Positions 34,386-43,651 are shown, numbered from the stretch's first letter. The stretch: 64,000 nucleotides of DNA from Allobosea sp. (GCF_017308075.1 NZ_JAFKFX010000027.1:1-64000), one strand, 5' to 3'. The notes: generated by a model from the sequence alone, not told the origin. A program made the numbers and translations.

Positions 34386-35453
34386 TCAATGCCAGGACGG
34401 CAGCGTCTGCAGAGCCTCGGCAGGAGCGAGCCGGTCGAGCATCAGTTCGAGCGATGCGAGATCCTTGTGACTCGCCTCGCAGAGGCTCGTGGAAGACGAG
34501 CCGCCGAGGAAATCGACGATGCCGCTCCCGAGCACCGCCCTTTCGGCCTCGTCACGATAGCCAAGTGCCGCCAGTTCGTTTTCGACCTGCCCTCCCTCGG
34601 CGGCGATGTAGCCGGTACGCGCGACCAGATCCGCGGCCCGGCTCGCCGGCGCCCGCAACAGAAGGATGCGGGAGGCGGTGGCGCGGGCATCGGGATCGTG
34701 CACGGCCGCGCCGCTGAGAACACCGCCGATGAGATTGGCCGGCGGGGTGGGCACGTTCAGGGCCAGAAAGAACAGCCGGTGTGTGTAGGAGCAGGTCAGC
34801 GCGCTCTGCGCGGCGCGGCCATCGCTGAGCAATTGCCCGCTCATCAGAACCTGGCGATTGAACAGGTTCTCGCTGTAATTGATCTGCAGTTGCCGCATTG
34901 AATCGGCGTGAACCGTCACCTGACCGACGATCAGCCGGCCGGCCTGAACACGTGACCAGGCCGGCGAGATCGCGAGATAGACGCCCTCCAGCCAATGCCC
35001 GCCGGGCTGCTGCCCGCTTCGCCGGGCCGAGGGCGCCGCACCGGCGGCCTGTACCGGCGCGGATGGCAGCCCGGCCTCGGCTCGCAGCTCCGTGAGCACG
35101 GTTTCCGGAATCGCGAAACGGGCGCTGAGCGCGTCCTGAAACTCGTCGAAAGAGGATGAGGCGAGAAATGGCGCGGCCAGCATGCCGCCGAGCACGCGCG
35201 CCCAATCCTCATAGACGCTGGAGGCGCGCGGCATCGCCTTGCCACTGAGCCACTTATAGGCGTTCTGCGGCACGAACACTGTCGCCCGGTTGCTCGCGGC
35301 GAAGCGGGCGCAGAGCTCCTTGCTGGTCGAGCAGCCCAGCACCACGGAGGTCAGCCGCAGCTTCAGAGCGAGGTGCAGCGAAGCCTCGGCAAGCGGGGGC
35401 TGGCGATCATTGTCGGCCCGCAGCGGCACGCCATCCAGTCTCGATTGCTTCAC
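34386..35453 (-). CDS. Protein of unknown function with possible N-terminal HTH domain
   Basis: A 355-residue protein that I do not recognise. The segment at about residues 40-80 (NRATVFVPQNAYKWLSGKAM, PRASSVYEDWARVLGG) resembles the end of an XRE-type helix-turn-helix, where the recognition helix is followed by W-x-x-G-x-x-x-P. The rest is a single globular region with QINYSENLFNRQVLMSGQLL and SYTHRLFFLALNVP, perhaps a sensor domain. The GTG start at 35453 is preceded by GGGGGCGGGG; the start is uncertain. It is monocistronic and convergent with the M23 gene. Confidence 0.55.
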   Translation of the reverse strand: MKQSRLDGVPLRADNDRQPPLAEASLHLALKLRLTSVVLGCSTSKELCARFAASNRATVFVPQNAYKWLSGKAMPRASSVYEDWARVLGGMLAAPFLASSSFDEFQDALSARFAIPETVLTELRAEAGLPSAPVQAAGAAPSARRSGQQPGGHWLEGVYLAISPAWSRVQAGRLIVGQVTVHADSMRQLQINYSENLFNRQVLMSGQLLSDGRAAQSALTCSYTHRLFFLALNVPTPPANLIGGVLSGAAVHDPDARATASRILLLRAPASRAADLVARTGYIAAEGGQVENELAALGYRDEAERAVLGSGIVDFLGGSSSTSLCEASHKDLASLELMLDRLAPAEALQTLPSWH

Positions 35454-35889
35454 CGCGCCCCCCGCCCCCTGACATTGCTCTCCTGAAAGACCGCTGTGGC
35501 GGCCCCGGCCAGCACTGCGATGCCCGAGCGGATCTCGCCAAGAAATCCTTCGCGGCGATGCCGGAGGCGCTACGATGCGGCACGGCGTGGCCCTTTGCCA
35601 CCAGGAATTCGCAGGGAGCATCCTTCTTCGACCCAGGCGCCTTGCGATCCGCCCCGGAGATCACCGAAACCGGCCGCCAGCCGGAGGCGTTCGCCGCCCG
35701 CGACCCGGGCAGAAGGCTCGTACGCGAGCCGGATAAAGCGGCCTGGACAGGGCGGGCCGCAATAATTCGGCACATAAGTATTGACCGAGAGACATTTGTC
35801 CAGGAATTCTGATTCTGACGCCGGCAAAGAATCCGGCCAGAAGCCGCGGCGGCAGAATGGTCGCGCCGCATTGTCTCGGGAGGTTCAAG
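35454..35889. other. 436-base intergenic region before the PhnD-type gene
   Basis: No gene is supported here; an 84-codon frame at 35558-35812 has no ribosome site or recognisable sequence. An AT-rich patch at 35760-35830 probably contains the promoter of the PhnD-type gene (TTGACC at 35781-35786 is a possible -35). GGCTCG-TAC-ACGAGCC-like pairing near 35715 is weak. Confidence 0.4.
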
Positions 35890-36933
35890 ATGAAATTCGC
35901 CAATCCAGCCAGAGCCGCCATTCTCGGCTCCGTCGCCGCCATCGCCTTGACCTCGTTCGGCGCTCAGGCCCAGGACGCCTGTCCCAAACGTGGACAGCTC
36001 GACGACCAGTATTGCGACGCCAACAATGACCTCGTCGCCGACACCCCGACCGACCCTGCCAAGCAGAAGGACCCTTCGACCCTGGTCTTCGCCTATACGC
36101 CGGTCGAGGATCCCGCGATCTATGCCAACCTGCTCAAGCCGTTCGTGACGCATCTCAACACCTGCATCGGCCGCAAGGTGGTGTATTTCTCGGTCCAGTC
36201 GAACACCTCGCAGATCGAGGCCATGCGCTCAGGCCGGCTGCATGTCGCCGGCTTCTCGACCGGTCCGACCGCCTTCGCCGTCAACATGGCGGGCGCGGTG
36301 CCCTTCGCCGCCGGCGGCTCGGAAGCCGGGCCGCGCGGCTACAAGCTGGTCGCGCTGGTCAAGGCGAGCAGCCCCTACAAATCGATGGCGGATCTCAAGG
36401 GCAAGAAGGTCGCGCATACCTCGCCCTCCTCGAATTCGGGCAATCTCGCGCCACGCGTGCTGTTCCCGCCGCTCGGCCTGACCCCGGACAATGACTACAA
36501 GCCGCTGATGTCGGGCGGGCACGACAAGTCGATCCTCGGCGTCAACCATGGCGACTACGACATGGCGGCAGTCGCCGACGATGTCTTCGAGCGGATGGTC
36601 GCGCGCGGCACGATCAAGCGCGATGATTTCCGCGTGCTCTACACCAGCGAGGTCTTCCCGACGAACGGCTATGTCCACGCCCATGACCTGAAGCCGGAAC
36701 TGGCGGCGAAGATCCGCGAATGCTTCTTCAGCTACAAGTTCACGGATGAGGAGAAGAAGGAGTTCAACGGCGAGGACCGCTACGTCCCGATCACCTATAA
36801 GGAGAAATGGGGCGTGGTGCGCGAGGTCGCCGAGAAGTCGGGCACGCCGTTCAACAAGCGCAGTTACGAGGCGGAAGCCAAGCGCGAGGCCGAGGCGCTG
36901 GAACGCAAGAAGGCCCAGCAGCCCAAGAACTGA
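35890..36933 (+). CDS. PhnD-type phosphate/phosphonate ABC substrate-binding protein
   Basis: A 347-residue secreted protein with a signal peptide ending at FGAQA-Q (about residue 27). A PhnD-like domain follows (FAYTPVEDPAIYANLLKPFV, IEAMRSGRLHVAGFSTG, MADLKGKKVAHTSPSSNSGN, SGGHDKSILGVNHGDYD). A charged, coiled tail (EAEAKREAEALERKKAQ) closes the protein. The ATG has GGGAGG upstream. PhnD proteins bind phosphonate, phosphite or related oxyanions. No permease or ATPase gene accompanies it, and a strong terminator follows directly, so it is an orphan binding protein that must use components encoded elsewhere. Confidence 0.88.
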   Translation: MKFANPARAAILGSVAAIALTSFGAQAQDACPKRGQLDDQYCDANNDLVADTPTDPAKQKDPSTLVFAYTPVEDPAIYANLLKPFVTHLNTCIGRKVVYFSVQSNTSQIEAMRSGRLHVAGFSTGPTAFAVNMAGAVPFAAGGSEAGPRGYKLVALVKASSPYKSMADLKGKKVAHTSPSSNSGNLAPRVLFPPLGLTPDNDYKPLMSGGHDKSILGVNHGDYDMAAVADDVFERMVARGTIKRDDFRVLYTSEVFPTNGYVHAHDLKPELAAKIRECFFSYKFTDEEKKEFNGEDRYVPITYKEKWGVVREVAEKSGTPFNKRSYEAEAKREAEALERKKAQQPKN

Positions 36934-36960
36934 TCGCTGGCTCAGCGCTGAAATAAAGGA

Positions 36961-36996
36961 AGAGGGCCCCGGCACATACCGGGGCCCTCTTTGCGT
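36961..36996 (+). terminator. Rho-independent terminator after the PhnD-type gene
   Basis: AGAGGGCCCCGG (36961-36972) and CCGGGGCCCTCT (36979-36990) make a perfect 12-base-pair stem with a 6-base loop CACATA. TTTGCGTT follows on the plus strand and GAAATAAAGGA precedes. It can serve both this gene and the convergent nap operon. Confidence 0.85.
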
Positions 36997-37027
36997 TCAG
37001 GCCGACATGGCTGAAAGTGCGCCGCCC

Positions 37028-37741
37028 TTACTTTGAGGGCAGATCTGCGAGATAGGCCCGCATCTCGCGCTCGGGTCCATGATAGGAGCTCGTGGTCTTG
37101 CCCTGAAGCTCCGGCTTGTCCTTCCAGCCGGGCTCGATGCCTGTCATGTCGGGAAGCAGATGCGCGATGCCCTTGTGGCAGTCGATGCAGGTCTTCTCGC
37201 CCGTGGTCAGGAAGCGGCTATGGATATCGGCCGCCCGGCGTGTCTGCTTGGTGAAGTCCATCGCCACCGAGGAGTGGCAGTTGCGGCATTCCAGGGAGTC
37301 GTTGGCCTTGAGGCGCGACCATTCGTGCTTGGCGAGCTCGAGGCGCATGTTGAGGAACTTCTCGCGCGTCGAGATCGTCCCGAAGATCTTGCCCCAGACC
37401 TCCTTCGAGGCCTGCATCTTGCGGGCGATCTTGTCGGTCCAGTTATGCGGAACATGGCAGTCCGGGCAGCTGGCGCGCACGCCCGACCGGTTGGAGAAGT
37501 GCACCGTCTGGGTCAGCTCCTGATAGACGTTGTCGCGCATCTCGTGACAGGAGATGCAGAACTTCTCGGTGTTGGTGACCTCGAGCGCGGTGTTGAAGCC
37601 GCCCCAGAACAGCACCCCGCAGATGAAGCCGCCGACCGTCAGGAAGCCGAGGCTGAGATAGGCGCTGGGCCGGCTGATGATGCGCCAGAACCAGAGCACC
37701 CGGTTCCAGCACCAGAGAAACAGAGCCTTGAGCTTTGCCAT
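37028..37741 (-). CDS. napC: Tetrahaem cytochrome c NapC/NirT, quinol dehydrogenase for periplasmic nitrate reductase
   Basis: A 237-residue membrane-anchored protein. One transmembrane helix lies near residues 28-50. Four haem-binding motifs follow: CISCH, CPDCH, CRNCH and CIDCH (about residues 62-66, 92-96, 152-156 and 185-189). It takes electrons from the quinol pool and passes them to NapB-NapA in the periplasm. ATG at 37741 is chosen (a GTG lies one codon earlier). It is the last gene of napEFDABC, about 12 bases after napB. Confidence 0.95.
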   Translation of the reverse strand: MAKLKALFLWCWNRVLWFWRIISRPSAYLSLGFLTVGGFICGVLFWGGFNTALEVTNTEKFCISCHEMRDNVYQELTQTVHFSNRSGVRASCPDCHVPHNWTDKIARKMQASKEVWGKIFGTISTREKFLNMRLELAKHEWSRLKANDSLECRNCHSSVAMDFTKQTRRAADIHSRFLTTGEKTCIDCHKGIAHLLPDMTGIEPGWKDKPELQGKTTSSYHGPEREMRAYLADLPSK

Positions 37742-37753
37742 CACGCCGCCCCG

Positions 37754-38224
37754 TTATCGCTTGCGGCCAATGTCTTTGGCGTCCTGGAAGGTATTCTGGA
37801 CCAAAGGCGGCACATCGGTCTGCTGGACATGGCAGGCGGTACAGAAATAGCGCCGCGGCGTCACGTCGGAGAGCACCTGGCCATCGCGATCCTGAAAATG
37901 CGTGACGCTGATCATCGGGGCGCCGGAGCCCTCGGTGAACTCGCGCTTATGGCAATCCATGCAGCGATTGGTGTTGAGCGTCAGCTGGTAGCCGTCGATC
38001 GCATGCGGAATCACCGGCGGCTGCTCCGGATAGTTCCGCATCCGCCTGACGTCGTCGACGACCGGGCGCCCCAGCGCCGGAACCCTGTCCAGCTCCATGG
38101 GCTGGGCCGTGCCGGTCAGCCGCGGAACGATCTTCACCGGCGCCCCCTCCTGCGAGAAGGCTGCCCCGAAGACCAGGACGATGCAGGCCGCCAGCGCGGC
38201 CCCGAGGACGGTCCGCGCGCGCAT
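37754..38224 (-). CDS. napB: Dihaem cytochrome c NapB, small subunit of periplasmic nitrate reductase
   Basis: A 156-residue exported protein with a hydrophobic N-terminal signal (residues 3-24) and two haem sites, CMDCH (88-92) and CTACH (128-132). It transfers electrons from NapC to the catalytic subunit NapA. The start codon overlaps the napA stop by one base (TGATG), which couples synthesis of the two subunits. Confidence 0.95.
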   Translation of the reverse strand: MRARTVLGAALAACIVLVFGAAFSQEGAPVKIVPRLTGTAQPMELDRVPALGRPVVDDVRRMRNYPEQPPVIPHAIDGYQLTLNTNRCMDCHKREFTEGSGAPMISVTHFQDRDGQVLSDVTPRRYFCTACHVQQTDVPPLVQNTFQDAKDIGRKR

Positions 38225-40725
38225 CAGGCGGTGACCGGAACGATCTTGACCGCGCATTTCTTGAAATCCGTCTGCTTGGAGATGGGATCGGTGGCGTCCA
38301 GCGTCGTCTTGTTGATCAGCTGGCTGGCGTCGAACCAGGGCACGAAGACGACGCCGGGCGGCATGCGGTTGCGCCCGCGCGTCTCGACGCGGGTGCGCAT
38401 CTCGCCGCGCCGCGAGATCAGCCTGATCTCGGCGCCCTGGTTGAGCCCGCGCTTGCGGGCGTCCTCGGGATGCATGAAGCAGCGGGCCCCGGGGAAAGCC
38501 TTGTAGAGCTCGGGCACGCGCATGGTCATCGAGCCGGAATGCCAGTGCTCGAGCACACGGCCGGTGACCAGCCAGAGATCGTATTCACCATCCGGCGATT
38601 CCGCCGGCGGCTCGTAGGGCACCGCGATGATGCGGGCCTTGCCGTCCTTGTTGCCGTAGAACTCGAAGCCCTTGCCCGGCTTCACATAGGGGTCGAGCCC
38701 CTCGCGATAGCGCCAGAGCGTCTCCTTGCCGTCGACCACCGGCCAGCGCAGGCCGCGGACCTCGTGATAGAGCTCGTAAGGCCCGAGATCATGGCCATGG
38801 CCGCGGCCGAAGCTGGCATATTCCTCGAACAGGCCCTTGTGGACGTAGAAGCCGAAATCCTTGGATTCCTGGTTCTCGTAGTCGGGGCTGGTCTCCGACA
38901 GCGCGAACTTGTCGACATTGCCGTTGCGGAACAGCACGTCGAACAGGGTCTTGCCGCGATAGTTCGGGTTGGCGTCGAGAATCTCCGGCGGCCAGACCTC
39001 GTCGGTGGTGAAGCGCTTGGAGAATTCCATGAGCTGCCAGAGATCGGAGCGAGCCTGGCCCGGCGCGTTGACGAGCTGGTGCCAGACATGGGTGCGCCGC
39101 TCGGCATTGCCGTAGGCGCCCTCCTTCTCGACCCACATCGCCGCCGGCAAGATCAGGTCGGCCGCCAGCGCGGTCACGGTCGGATAGGCGTCGGAGACGA
39201 CGATGAAGTTCTCGGGATTGCGATAGCCCGGATAGGTCTCGCCGGAACTATTGGGCGCCGCCTGGAGGTTGTTGTTGACCTGGATCCAGTAGAAATTCAG
39301 CTTGCCGTCCTTGAGCATGCGGTCCTGCTCGACGGCGTGGTAGCCCGGCTTCTCCGGGATGATGCCGGGCGGGACGCGCCAGATCTCCTCGGTGTGCTTG
39401 CGATGCTCGGGATTGGTCACCGTCATGTCCGCCGGCAGGCGGTGGGCGAAGGTGCCGACCTCCCGAGCGGTGCCGCAGGCCGAAGGCTGGCCGGTCAGCG
39501 AGAACGGGCTGTTGCCGGGCTCGGAGATCTTACCTGTCAGGAGATGCAGGTTGTAGACGAGCTGGTTGGCCCAGACGCCGCGCACATGCTGGTTGAAGCC
39601 CATGGTCCAGAGCGAGACGACCTTGCGCTTGGGATCGGCATAGAGCTCGGCGAGCTGCTGCAGGAAGCCGGGCTCGACGCCGGTGAGCGCCGAGACCTTC
39701 TCCAGCGTGTAGTCCTTGACGAAGTCGGCATAGGCCTGGAAGTCGCTCGGCGTGGTCGCGGCCGGATCGGCCGCCTTCCTGGCCTTGACCTCGCGCGGAT
39801 CGTCCGGCCGCAGGCCATAGCCGATCTCGGTCGCGCCCTTGACGAAGGTGGTGTGCTTCTCGACGAACTCCTTGTTCACCCGGCCGGTCGAGATGATGTG
39901 GTTGGCGATGTAGTTCAGGATCGCCAGGTCGGTGCCCGGCTTGAACACGATCGGGATGTCGGCGAGGTCGGAGCTGCGATGGGTGAAGGTCGAGAGCACC
40001 GCGACCTTGACATGCGGCTGGCCGAGCCGACGATCCGTCACCCTGGTCCAGAGGATCGGGTGCATCTCCGCCATGTTCGAGCCCCAGAGCACGAAGGCGT
40101 CGGCATGCTCGAAATCATCGTAGCAGCCCATCGGCTCGTCCATGCCGAAGGTGCGCATGAAGGCGTAGGCGGCCGAGGCCATGCAGTGGCGCGCATTGGG
40201 GTCGAGGTTGTTGGAGCGGAAGCCGGCCCGCATCAGCTTGGTCGCGGCATAGCCCTCGAAGATCGTCCACTGGCCCGAGCCGAACATGCCGAGCGCGGTC
40301 GGTCCCTTGGCCTTCAGCGTCGCCTTGGCCTTGGCGGCCATGGTGTCGAAGGCCTCCTCCCAGGAAACCGGGGTGAACTCGCCATCCTTGGCGTAGACGC
40401 CGTTCTTCTTGCGCAGCAGCGGCTGGGTCAGCCGGTCGCTGCCATACATGATCTTCGAGAGGAAATAGCCCTTGATGCAGTTGAGGCCGCGATTGACGTC
40501 GGCCTTCATGTCGCCATGGGTGGCGATGACCTTGCCTTCCTTGACGCCGACCATGACGCCGCAGCCGGTGCCGCAGAAGCGGCAGGGCGCCTTGGACCAT
40601 TTGATCTGAAGGCTGTCGACGCCGCCGGTGACCGGCTGCGCCTCGGCCGGAACGCTCATATTGGCAGCGAGAGCGGCGACGCCGGCCGCCTGCGCCTTCA
40701 GCATCTCGCGACGGGACAGGGTCAT
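38224..40725 (-). CDS. napA: Periplasmic nitrate reductase catalytic subunit NapA
   Basis: An 833-residue molybdenum enzyme that reduces nitrate to nitrite in the periplasm. It has a Tat signal ([16 protein letters not shown]), the [4Fe-4S] cysteines C48, C51, C55 and C83 ([16 protein letters not shown]) and the Mo-ligand cysteine C181 in NARHCMASA. Length and motif spacing are normal for NapA. It lies between napD (4-base overlap ATGA) and napB. NapA often serves redox balancing or the first step of denitrification; no nitrite reductase genes are in the window. Confidence 0.97.
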   Translation of the reverse strand: MTLSRREMLKAQAAGVAALAANMSVPAEAQPVTGGVDSLQIKWSKAPCRFCGTGCGVMVGVKEGKVIATHGDMKADVNRGLNCIKGYFLSKIMYGSDRLTQPLLRKKNGVYAKDGEFTPVSWEEAFDTMAAKAKATLKAKGPTALGMFGSGQWTIFEGYAATKLMRAGFRSNNLDPNARHCMASAAYAFMRTFGMDEPMGCYDDFEHADAFVLWGSNMAEMHPILWTRVTDRRLGQPHVKVAVLSTFTHRSSDLADIPIVFKPGTDLAILNYIANHIISTGRVNKEFVEKHTTFVKGATEIGYGLRPDDPREVKARKAADPAATTPSDFQAYADFVKDYTLEKVSALTGVEPGFLQQLAELYADPKRKVVSLWTMGFNQHVRGVWANQLVYNLHLLTGKISEPGNSPFSLTGQPSACGTAREVGTFAHRLPADMTVTNPEHRKHTEEIWRVPPGIIPEKPGYHAVEQDRMLKDGKLNFYWIQVNNNLQAAPNSSGETYPGYRNPENFIVVSDAYPTVTALAADLILPAAMWVEKEGAYGNAERRTHVWHQLVNAPGQARSDLWQLMEFSKRFTTDEVWPPEILDANPNYRGKTLFDVLFRNGNVDKFALSETSPDYENQESKDFGFYVHKGLFEEYASFGRGHGHDLGPYELYHEVRGLRWPVVDGKETLWRYREGLDPYVKPGKGFEFYGNKDGKARIIAVPYEPPAESPDGEYDLWLVTGRVLEHWHSGSMTMRVPELYKAFPGARCFMHPEDARKRGLNQGAEIRLISRRGEMRTRVETRGRNRMPPGVVFVPWFDASQLINKTTLDATDPISKQTDFKKCAVKIVPVTA

Positions 40726-41000
40726 GAGTTCACTCCGATGTCGTCGAGTTCTTCGATCTGCTCGAAGACCATGTTTGCTGACAGTACGCCGTCGAAAAGC
40801 GCGATCTCGGTTAGGCGCCCACCGATCTCGCCGGTGCTCGCGCCTTCCATCACGATCACGATCTTGCCGCCCTCGACCCGATGCACCTCGGTGTCGGGGA
40901 TGGCTTCGATCCGGGCTACGACCTCGGCGCAGCGTTCCGGGAAGGCCGAGACGACAGCGCTCGATATGTGGACGAGGCGGGGCTGAGCACGATCAGACAT
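40722..41000 (-). CDS. napD: NapD, Tat-signal chaperone for NapA
   Basis: A 92-residue ferredoxin-fold-like protein ([20 protein letters not shown], then [20 protein letters not shown]). NapD binds the NapA twin-arginine signal and prevents export before cofactor insertion. It overlaps napF by 8 bases and napA by 4 bases, as in classical nap operons. Confidence 0.92.
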   Translation of the reverse strand: MSDRAQPRLVHISSAVVSAFPERCAEVVARIEAIPDTEVHRVEGGKIVIVMEGASTGEIGGRLTEIALFDGVLSANMVFEQIEELDDIGVNS

Positions 41001-41502
41001 GGACGGCCTCCGCTATCGGCACGGCGATGGCGATCGCGTCCGCGGGGCAGGTCGAGATGCAGGCGCCGCAACTGGTGCAGCGATCGGCCGCGAGCTCCGG
41101 CAAGGCCGGGCCGCCGAGCCGGGGACGAAAACGGATCGCGCCTTCCGGGCAGGCATCCCCGCAGCTCTGGCAGACGACGCCGCGCGCAGCGAAGCAGGCC
41201 TCACCGATCGCGACGACATGCGGGAAGGCCGGCAAGGTACGGTCGAACACCGGCTCGGGGCAGGCTTCGGCGCATTTGCCACAGAAGGTGCATTCATTGC
41301 GGCTGAAATCGATCTGTGGCCAGCGCCCCGGCCCCATCCGGACGATCGCCTGCGGGCACGCGTCGATGCAGGCGCCGCAGCCGGTGCAGGCGGCGACGAG
41401 CTTCTCGAAGCGGGTCCAGGGTGGTTGGACAGCGTCGCGCGCTGGGGCAAGGCGGCCCGTCAGGAAGCCGCGTCTGCCGAGATCCGGAGTTCCCGTAGCC
41501 AT
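40993..41502 (-). CDS. napF: NapF, ferredoxin-type protein of the nap operon
   Basis: A 169-residue cytoplasmic iron-sulphur protein with 4Fe-4S-type cysteine groups: CTGCGACIDACP, CTFCGKCAEACP, CQSCGDACP and CTSCGACISTCP. It starts RRGFLTGR-like after MATGTPDLG, as in NapF proteins, which assist NapA maturation in the cytoplasm. The ATG at 41502 follows the napE stop by 10 bases; a longer frame would overlap napE. Confidence 0.9.
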   Translation of the reverse strand: MATGTPDLGRRGFLTGRLAPARDAVQPPWTRFEKLVAACTGCGACIDACPQAIVRMGPGRWPQIDFSRNECTFCGKCAEACPEPVFDRTLPAFPHVVAIGEACFAARGVVCQSCGDACPEGAIRFRPRLGGPALPELAADRCTSCGACISTCPADAIAIAVPIAEAVHV

Positions 41503-41512
41503 GACCCGCACC

Positions 41513-41698
41513 TCACGCCGGAGGCCCGGGCGGTCCAAGGACCAGTTGCGACATCCAGATGAGGAAGCCATAGCCGCCGACGATACCGACGGCGATGAGC
41601 GGCCAGATCACGACGGCAAGGATGATGAAGGCCAGAATTTCATCACGCCGAGTGCGAGCCTCACCGGTTCCGGTACTGACATTCTCGGACATCGCCAT
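41513..41698 (-). CDS. napE: NapE, small membrane protein of the nap operon
   Basis: A 61-residue protein with a charged N-terminal part (TRRDEILAFI) and one transmembrane helix (about residues 22-46). It ends with the short GPPGPPA tail, as in NapE. Its role in nitrate reduction is not established. The ATG at 41698 has GGGGAG upstream. It is the first gene of the nap operon. Confidence 0.85.
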   Translation of the reverse strand: MAMSENVSTGTGEARTRRDEILAFIILAVVIWPLIAVGIVGGYGFLIWMSQLVLGPPGPPA

Positions 41699-41991
41699 AG
41701 CTCCCCGATCGCAGGCCATACGCCTCGCTAACTGGGTCTCAAACTATATCTTTTCTAATGAGACTATGTGATCGGCAGACGACACTGTCTAGCCTCCCCG
41801 GCACAAATTTTCTACGGAAAAACCCCGATCAAAGCGGCAAGCAGAAGGCGAACCAACTCAGTCGACAAATTATACATCGACAATACTGATTTTCGGCATT
41901 TTCACGCTTCGGGCGCGACGTGGTTCGGCGTCGCGCCCTTGATCGTCCGGCGAAAGCCGAAACGGCAATCGAGGAGGCGGATCTCCTGCCG
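41699..41991. promoter_or_regulatory. Promoter region of the nap operon
   Basis: A 293-base AT-rich region between napE and the repeat lipoprotein gene, both on the minus strand. The nap promoter should lie here. I looked for a TTGAT-N4-ATCAA FNR-type site and saw only half-like fragments (for example GATCAAAG at 41827), so its regulation cannot be read. Confidence 0.35.
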
Positions 41992-42285
41992 TCAGGGGCA
42001 GAGATAGCCGCTGCGGCCCTGCGGCACGCAGCGCGCGCCGTTAGGCAAATTCAAGGCACCCGAGGCGTCACGCCGGACATAGGCGCCGTTGGGCAGGGTG
42101 AACCCGCCGGCGGGGTCGACCTCGACGCGCGTGCCGTCGGGCAGGACATAGCCGCCGGCACCATCGGCGACGATGCGCTTAGCTTGCGGAGAAACCTGCG
42201 GAGCGACCTGCCGCGACTGCGAAACGCAGCCCGCAACCAGCGTGACCAGGGCCGCTGCGGCGGCAAATCGGATAGCGCGTGTCAT
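41992..42285 (-). CDS. Small repeat lipoprotein
   Basis: A 97-residue protein with a lipoprotein signal (MTRAIRFAAAAALVTLVAGC; cysteine at about residue 20). The mature part consists of about three degenerate 20-residue repeats (GGYVLPDGTRVEVDP, GGFTLPNGAYVRRDA, GALNLPNGARCVPQG) and ends SGYLCP. ATG at 42285 follows AGAGG at good spacing; an adjacent ATG at 42288 is possible. The repeats suggest short beta-hairpins exposed in the periplasm or on the surface. The function is unknown. Confidence 0.75.
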   Translation of the reverse strand: MTRAIRFAAAAALVTLVAGCVSQSRQVAPQVSPQAKRIVADGAGGYVLPDGTRVEVDPAGGFTLPNGAYVRRDASGALNLPNGARCVPQGRSGYLCP

Positions 42286-42598
42286 CATCACCTCTCGAAC
42301 GGTTGTCGTCTCCAACCGGCCTGCGGTCTGCATGTTCCGCGGGCCTCGTGCGGCGCGGCCAGGGCACCCCCAGGCAAATCCGCCCGGCGCACAGCGACAT
42401 CTCGCTGCGCCCTGCCGAATCGGCGAAACACCACTGCCGAGGCGCCAATCTGGCGCCTGCTCCGGCAATCCGCAAACCAGCCTGCGCAGTTGCACCGCAA
42501 TCCGCAGCCGAGACCTGTTGCTGGCTGGCGGCGAAAGCCGGCAGGCGCTTGACAGGGGCAGCGACGATGGGGCCTTTGCGCTATCGTTAGCATTGAAC
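42286..42598. other. 313-base divergent intergenic region
   Basis: It lies between the lipoprotein gene (minus) and the kinase gene (plus). The clearest structure is an inverted repeat AGGCGCC-AATCT-GGCGCCT at 42440-42458. TTGACA occurs at 42549-42554 but has no good -10 partner. No gene is supported. Confidence 0.4.
42440..42458. promoter_or_regulatory. Inverted repeat AGGCGCC-N5-GGCGCCT, possible operator
   Basis: A perfect 7-base inverted repeat with a 5-base centre about 140 bases upstream of the kinase gene, in a region where only promoters are expected. It could be an operator for the LacI regulator encoded at the end of the same gene group. No second copy was found, so the assignment is weak. 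Confidence 0.25.
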
Positions 42599-43651
42599 AT
42601 GCGACGTCAAGGCGCCGCCCTTGACTGCAAGCAAGCGAGGCTCGACTTGGCGCAGGCTCCAGCAGAGATCAGCCGCTTCCTGAGCGATGCGGAATTGGTC
42701 GAAGACGTCGCAAAGGCGCGGATGACACCGCTCACCGGTGGTGTCGCCTCCGACATCTGGAAGGTCGAGAGCGACGGGCGGGTCTTCGTCGTCAAGAAGG
42801 CGCTGGCACAGATGCGCGTCGCCCAGACCTGGCTGGCGCCGGTCTCGCGCAATGCCAGCGAGGTCGACTGGCTGCGCGAAGCCGGCCGGATCGCACCGGG
42901 CGCCGTTCCCGGGATCCTCGCCAGCGACGCTAAGGCCGGCATCTTCGCGATGAATTATCTCGACCCCGCCGACCATCCGGTCTGGAAGCAGGAATTGCAT
43001 GCTGGCCGCGCCGACCCGGCCTTCGCGGCCAGGCTCGGAGCGGTGATCGCGGCGATCCATGCGGGCACGCAGGGCTCGGCAGAAATCGCCCGGCGTTTCG
43101 CCAATGACGCAACCTTCCACTCGATCCGGATCGAGCCCTATCTGGAAGCGACGGCGCGCGTCCATACCGACCTAGCCGCGCCGCTGCTCGCCCTGGCCGC
43201 CGAGACGCTCGCCGCCAAGGTGGCCCTGGTCCATGGCGACGTCAGTCCGAAGAACATCCTGGTCGGCCCGCACGGCCCCGTGATCCTCGATGCCGAATGC
43301 GCCTGGAATGGTGAGCCGGCTTTCGATCTCGCCTTCTGCCTCAATCACCTCCTGCTGAAATGCCTATGGACGCCAGGCGCAAGCGTCGGCTTCCTCGCCT
43401 GCTTCGATGCTCTGGCCGAGAGCTATCTCGCGGGAGTCGACTGGGAGCCGCGCGCGTCAATCGAGGCGCGCGTCGCGCGACTGCTCCCCGCCCTGTTCCT
43501 GGCCCGTGTCGATGGCAAATCACCGGCCGAATATATCAGCGCCGACGCCGACAAGGACCGTGTCCGGCGCGTCGCCCGCCAGCTGATCGCGACGCCGCTG
43601 GCGCGCCTTTCGACCATTCGCCAGCTCTGGAGCGAGGAGATTTCCCGATGA
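42599..43651 (+). CDS. Aminoglycoside-phosphotransferase-fold small-molecule kinase
   Basis: A 350-residue kinase of the APH/choline-kinase fold. The nucleotide-binding lysine is likely in VFVVKKALA near residue 65. The catalytic Brenner motif is LVHGDVSPKNILV (about 217-229) and the metal-binding aspartate is in VILDAECAW (about 235-243). The start ATG at 42599 is tentative because no strong ribosome site precedes it. It overlaps the enolase-like gene by 4 bases (ATGA). It most likely phosphorylates the substrate that the enolase-like enzyme then processes, instead of conferring antibiotic resistance. Confidence 0.75.
   Translation: MRRQGAALDCKQARLDLAQAPAEISRFLSDAELVEDVAKARMTPLTGGVASDIWKVESDGRVFVVKKALAQMRVAQTWLAPVSRNASEVDWLREAGRIAPGAVPGILASDAKAGIFAMNYLDPADHPVWKQELHAGRADPAFAARLGAVIAAIHAGTQGSAEIARRFANDATFHSIRIEPYLEATARVHTDLAAPLLALAAETLAAKVALVHGDVSPKNILVGPHGPVILDAECAWNGEPAFDLAFCLNHLLLKCLWTPGASVGFLACFDALAESYLAGVDWEPRASIEARVARLLPALFLARVDGKSPAEYISADADKDRVRRVARQLIATPLARLSTIRQLWSEEISR

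Noticed and set aside
35558-35812. Possible 84-codon gene before the PhnD-type gene
   Set aside because: No ribosome-binding site, no recognisable sequence, and it runs through an AT-rich promoter-like patch.
38470-40986. Open frame of 838 codons on the plus strand
   Set aside because: Antisense to napA and napD. The composition (many His, Leu, Arg, Val) is typical of mirror frames of GC-rich genes.
41699-41991. FNR box in front of napE
   Set aside because: Only half-sites such as GATCAA were seen; no TTGAT-N4-ATCAA arrangement.
41768-42007. Possible 79-codon gene upstream of nap
   Set aside because: Arg/Lys-rich translation without a ribosome site that overlaps the end of the repeat lipoprotein gene and the nap promoter region.
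42549-42587. TTGACA at 42549 as a promoter for the kinase gene
   Set aside because: No -10-like hexamer at 16-19 bases; the nearest TATCGT is 27 bases away.
42599-43651. Aminoglycoside-resistance gene
   Set aside because: The fold is that of aminoglycoside phosphotransferases, but the gene is coupled to an enolase paralogue and a dehydrogenase, which indicates metabolic kinase function.
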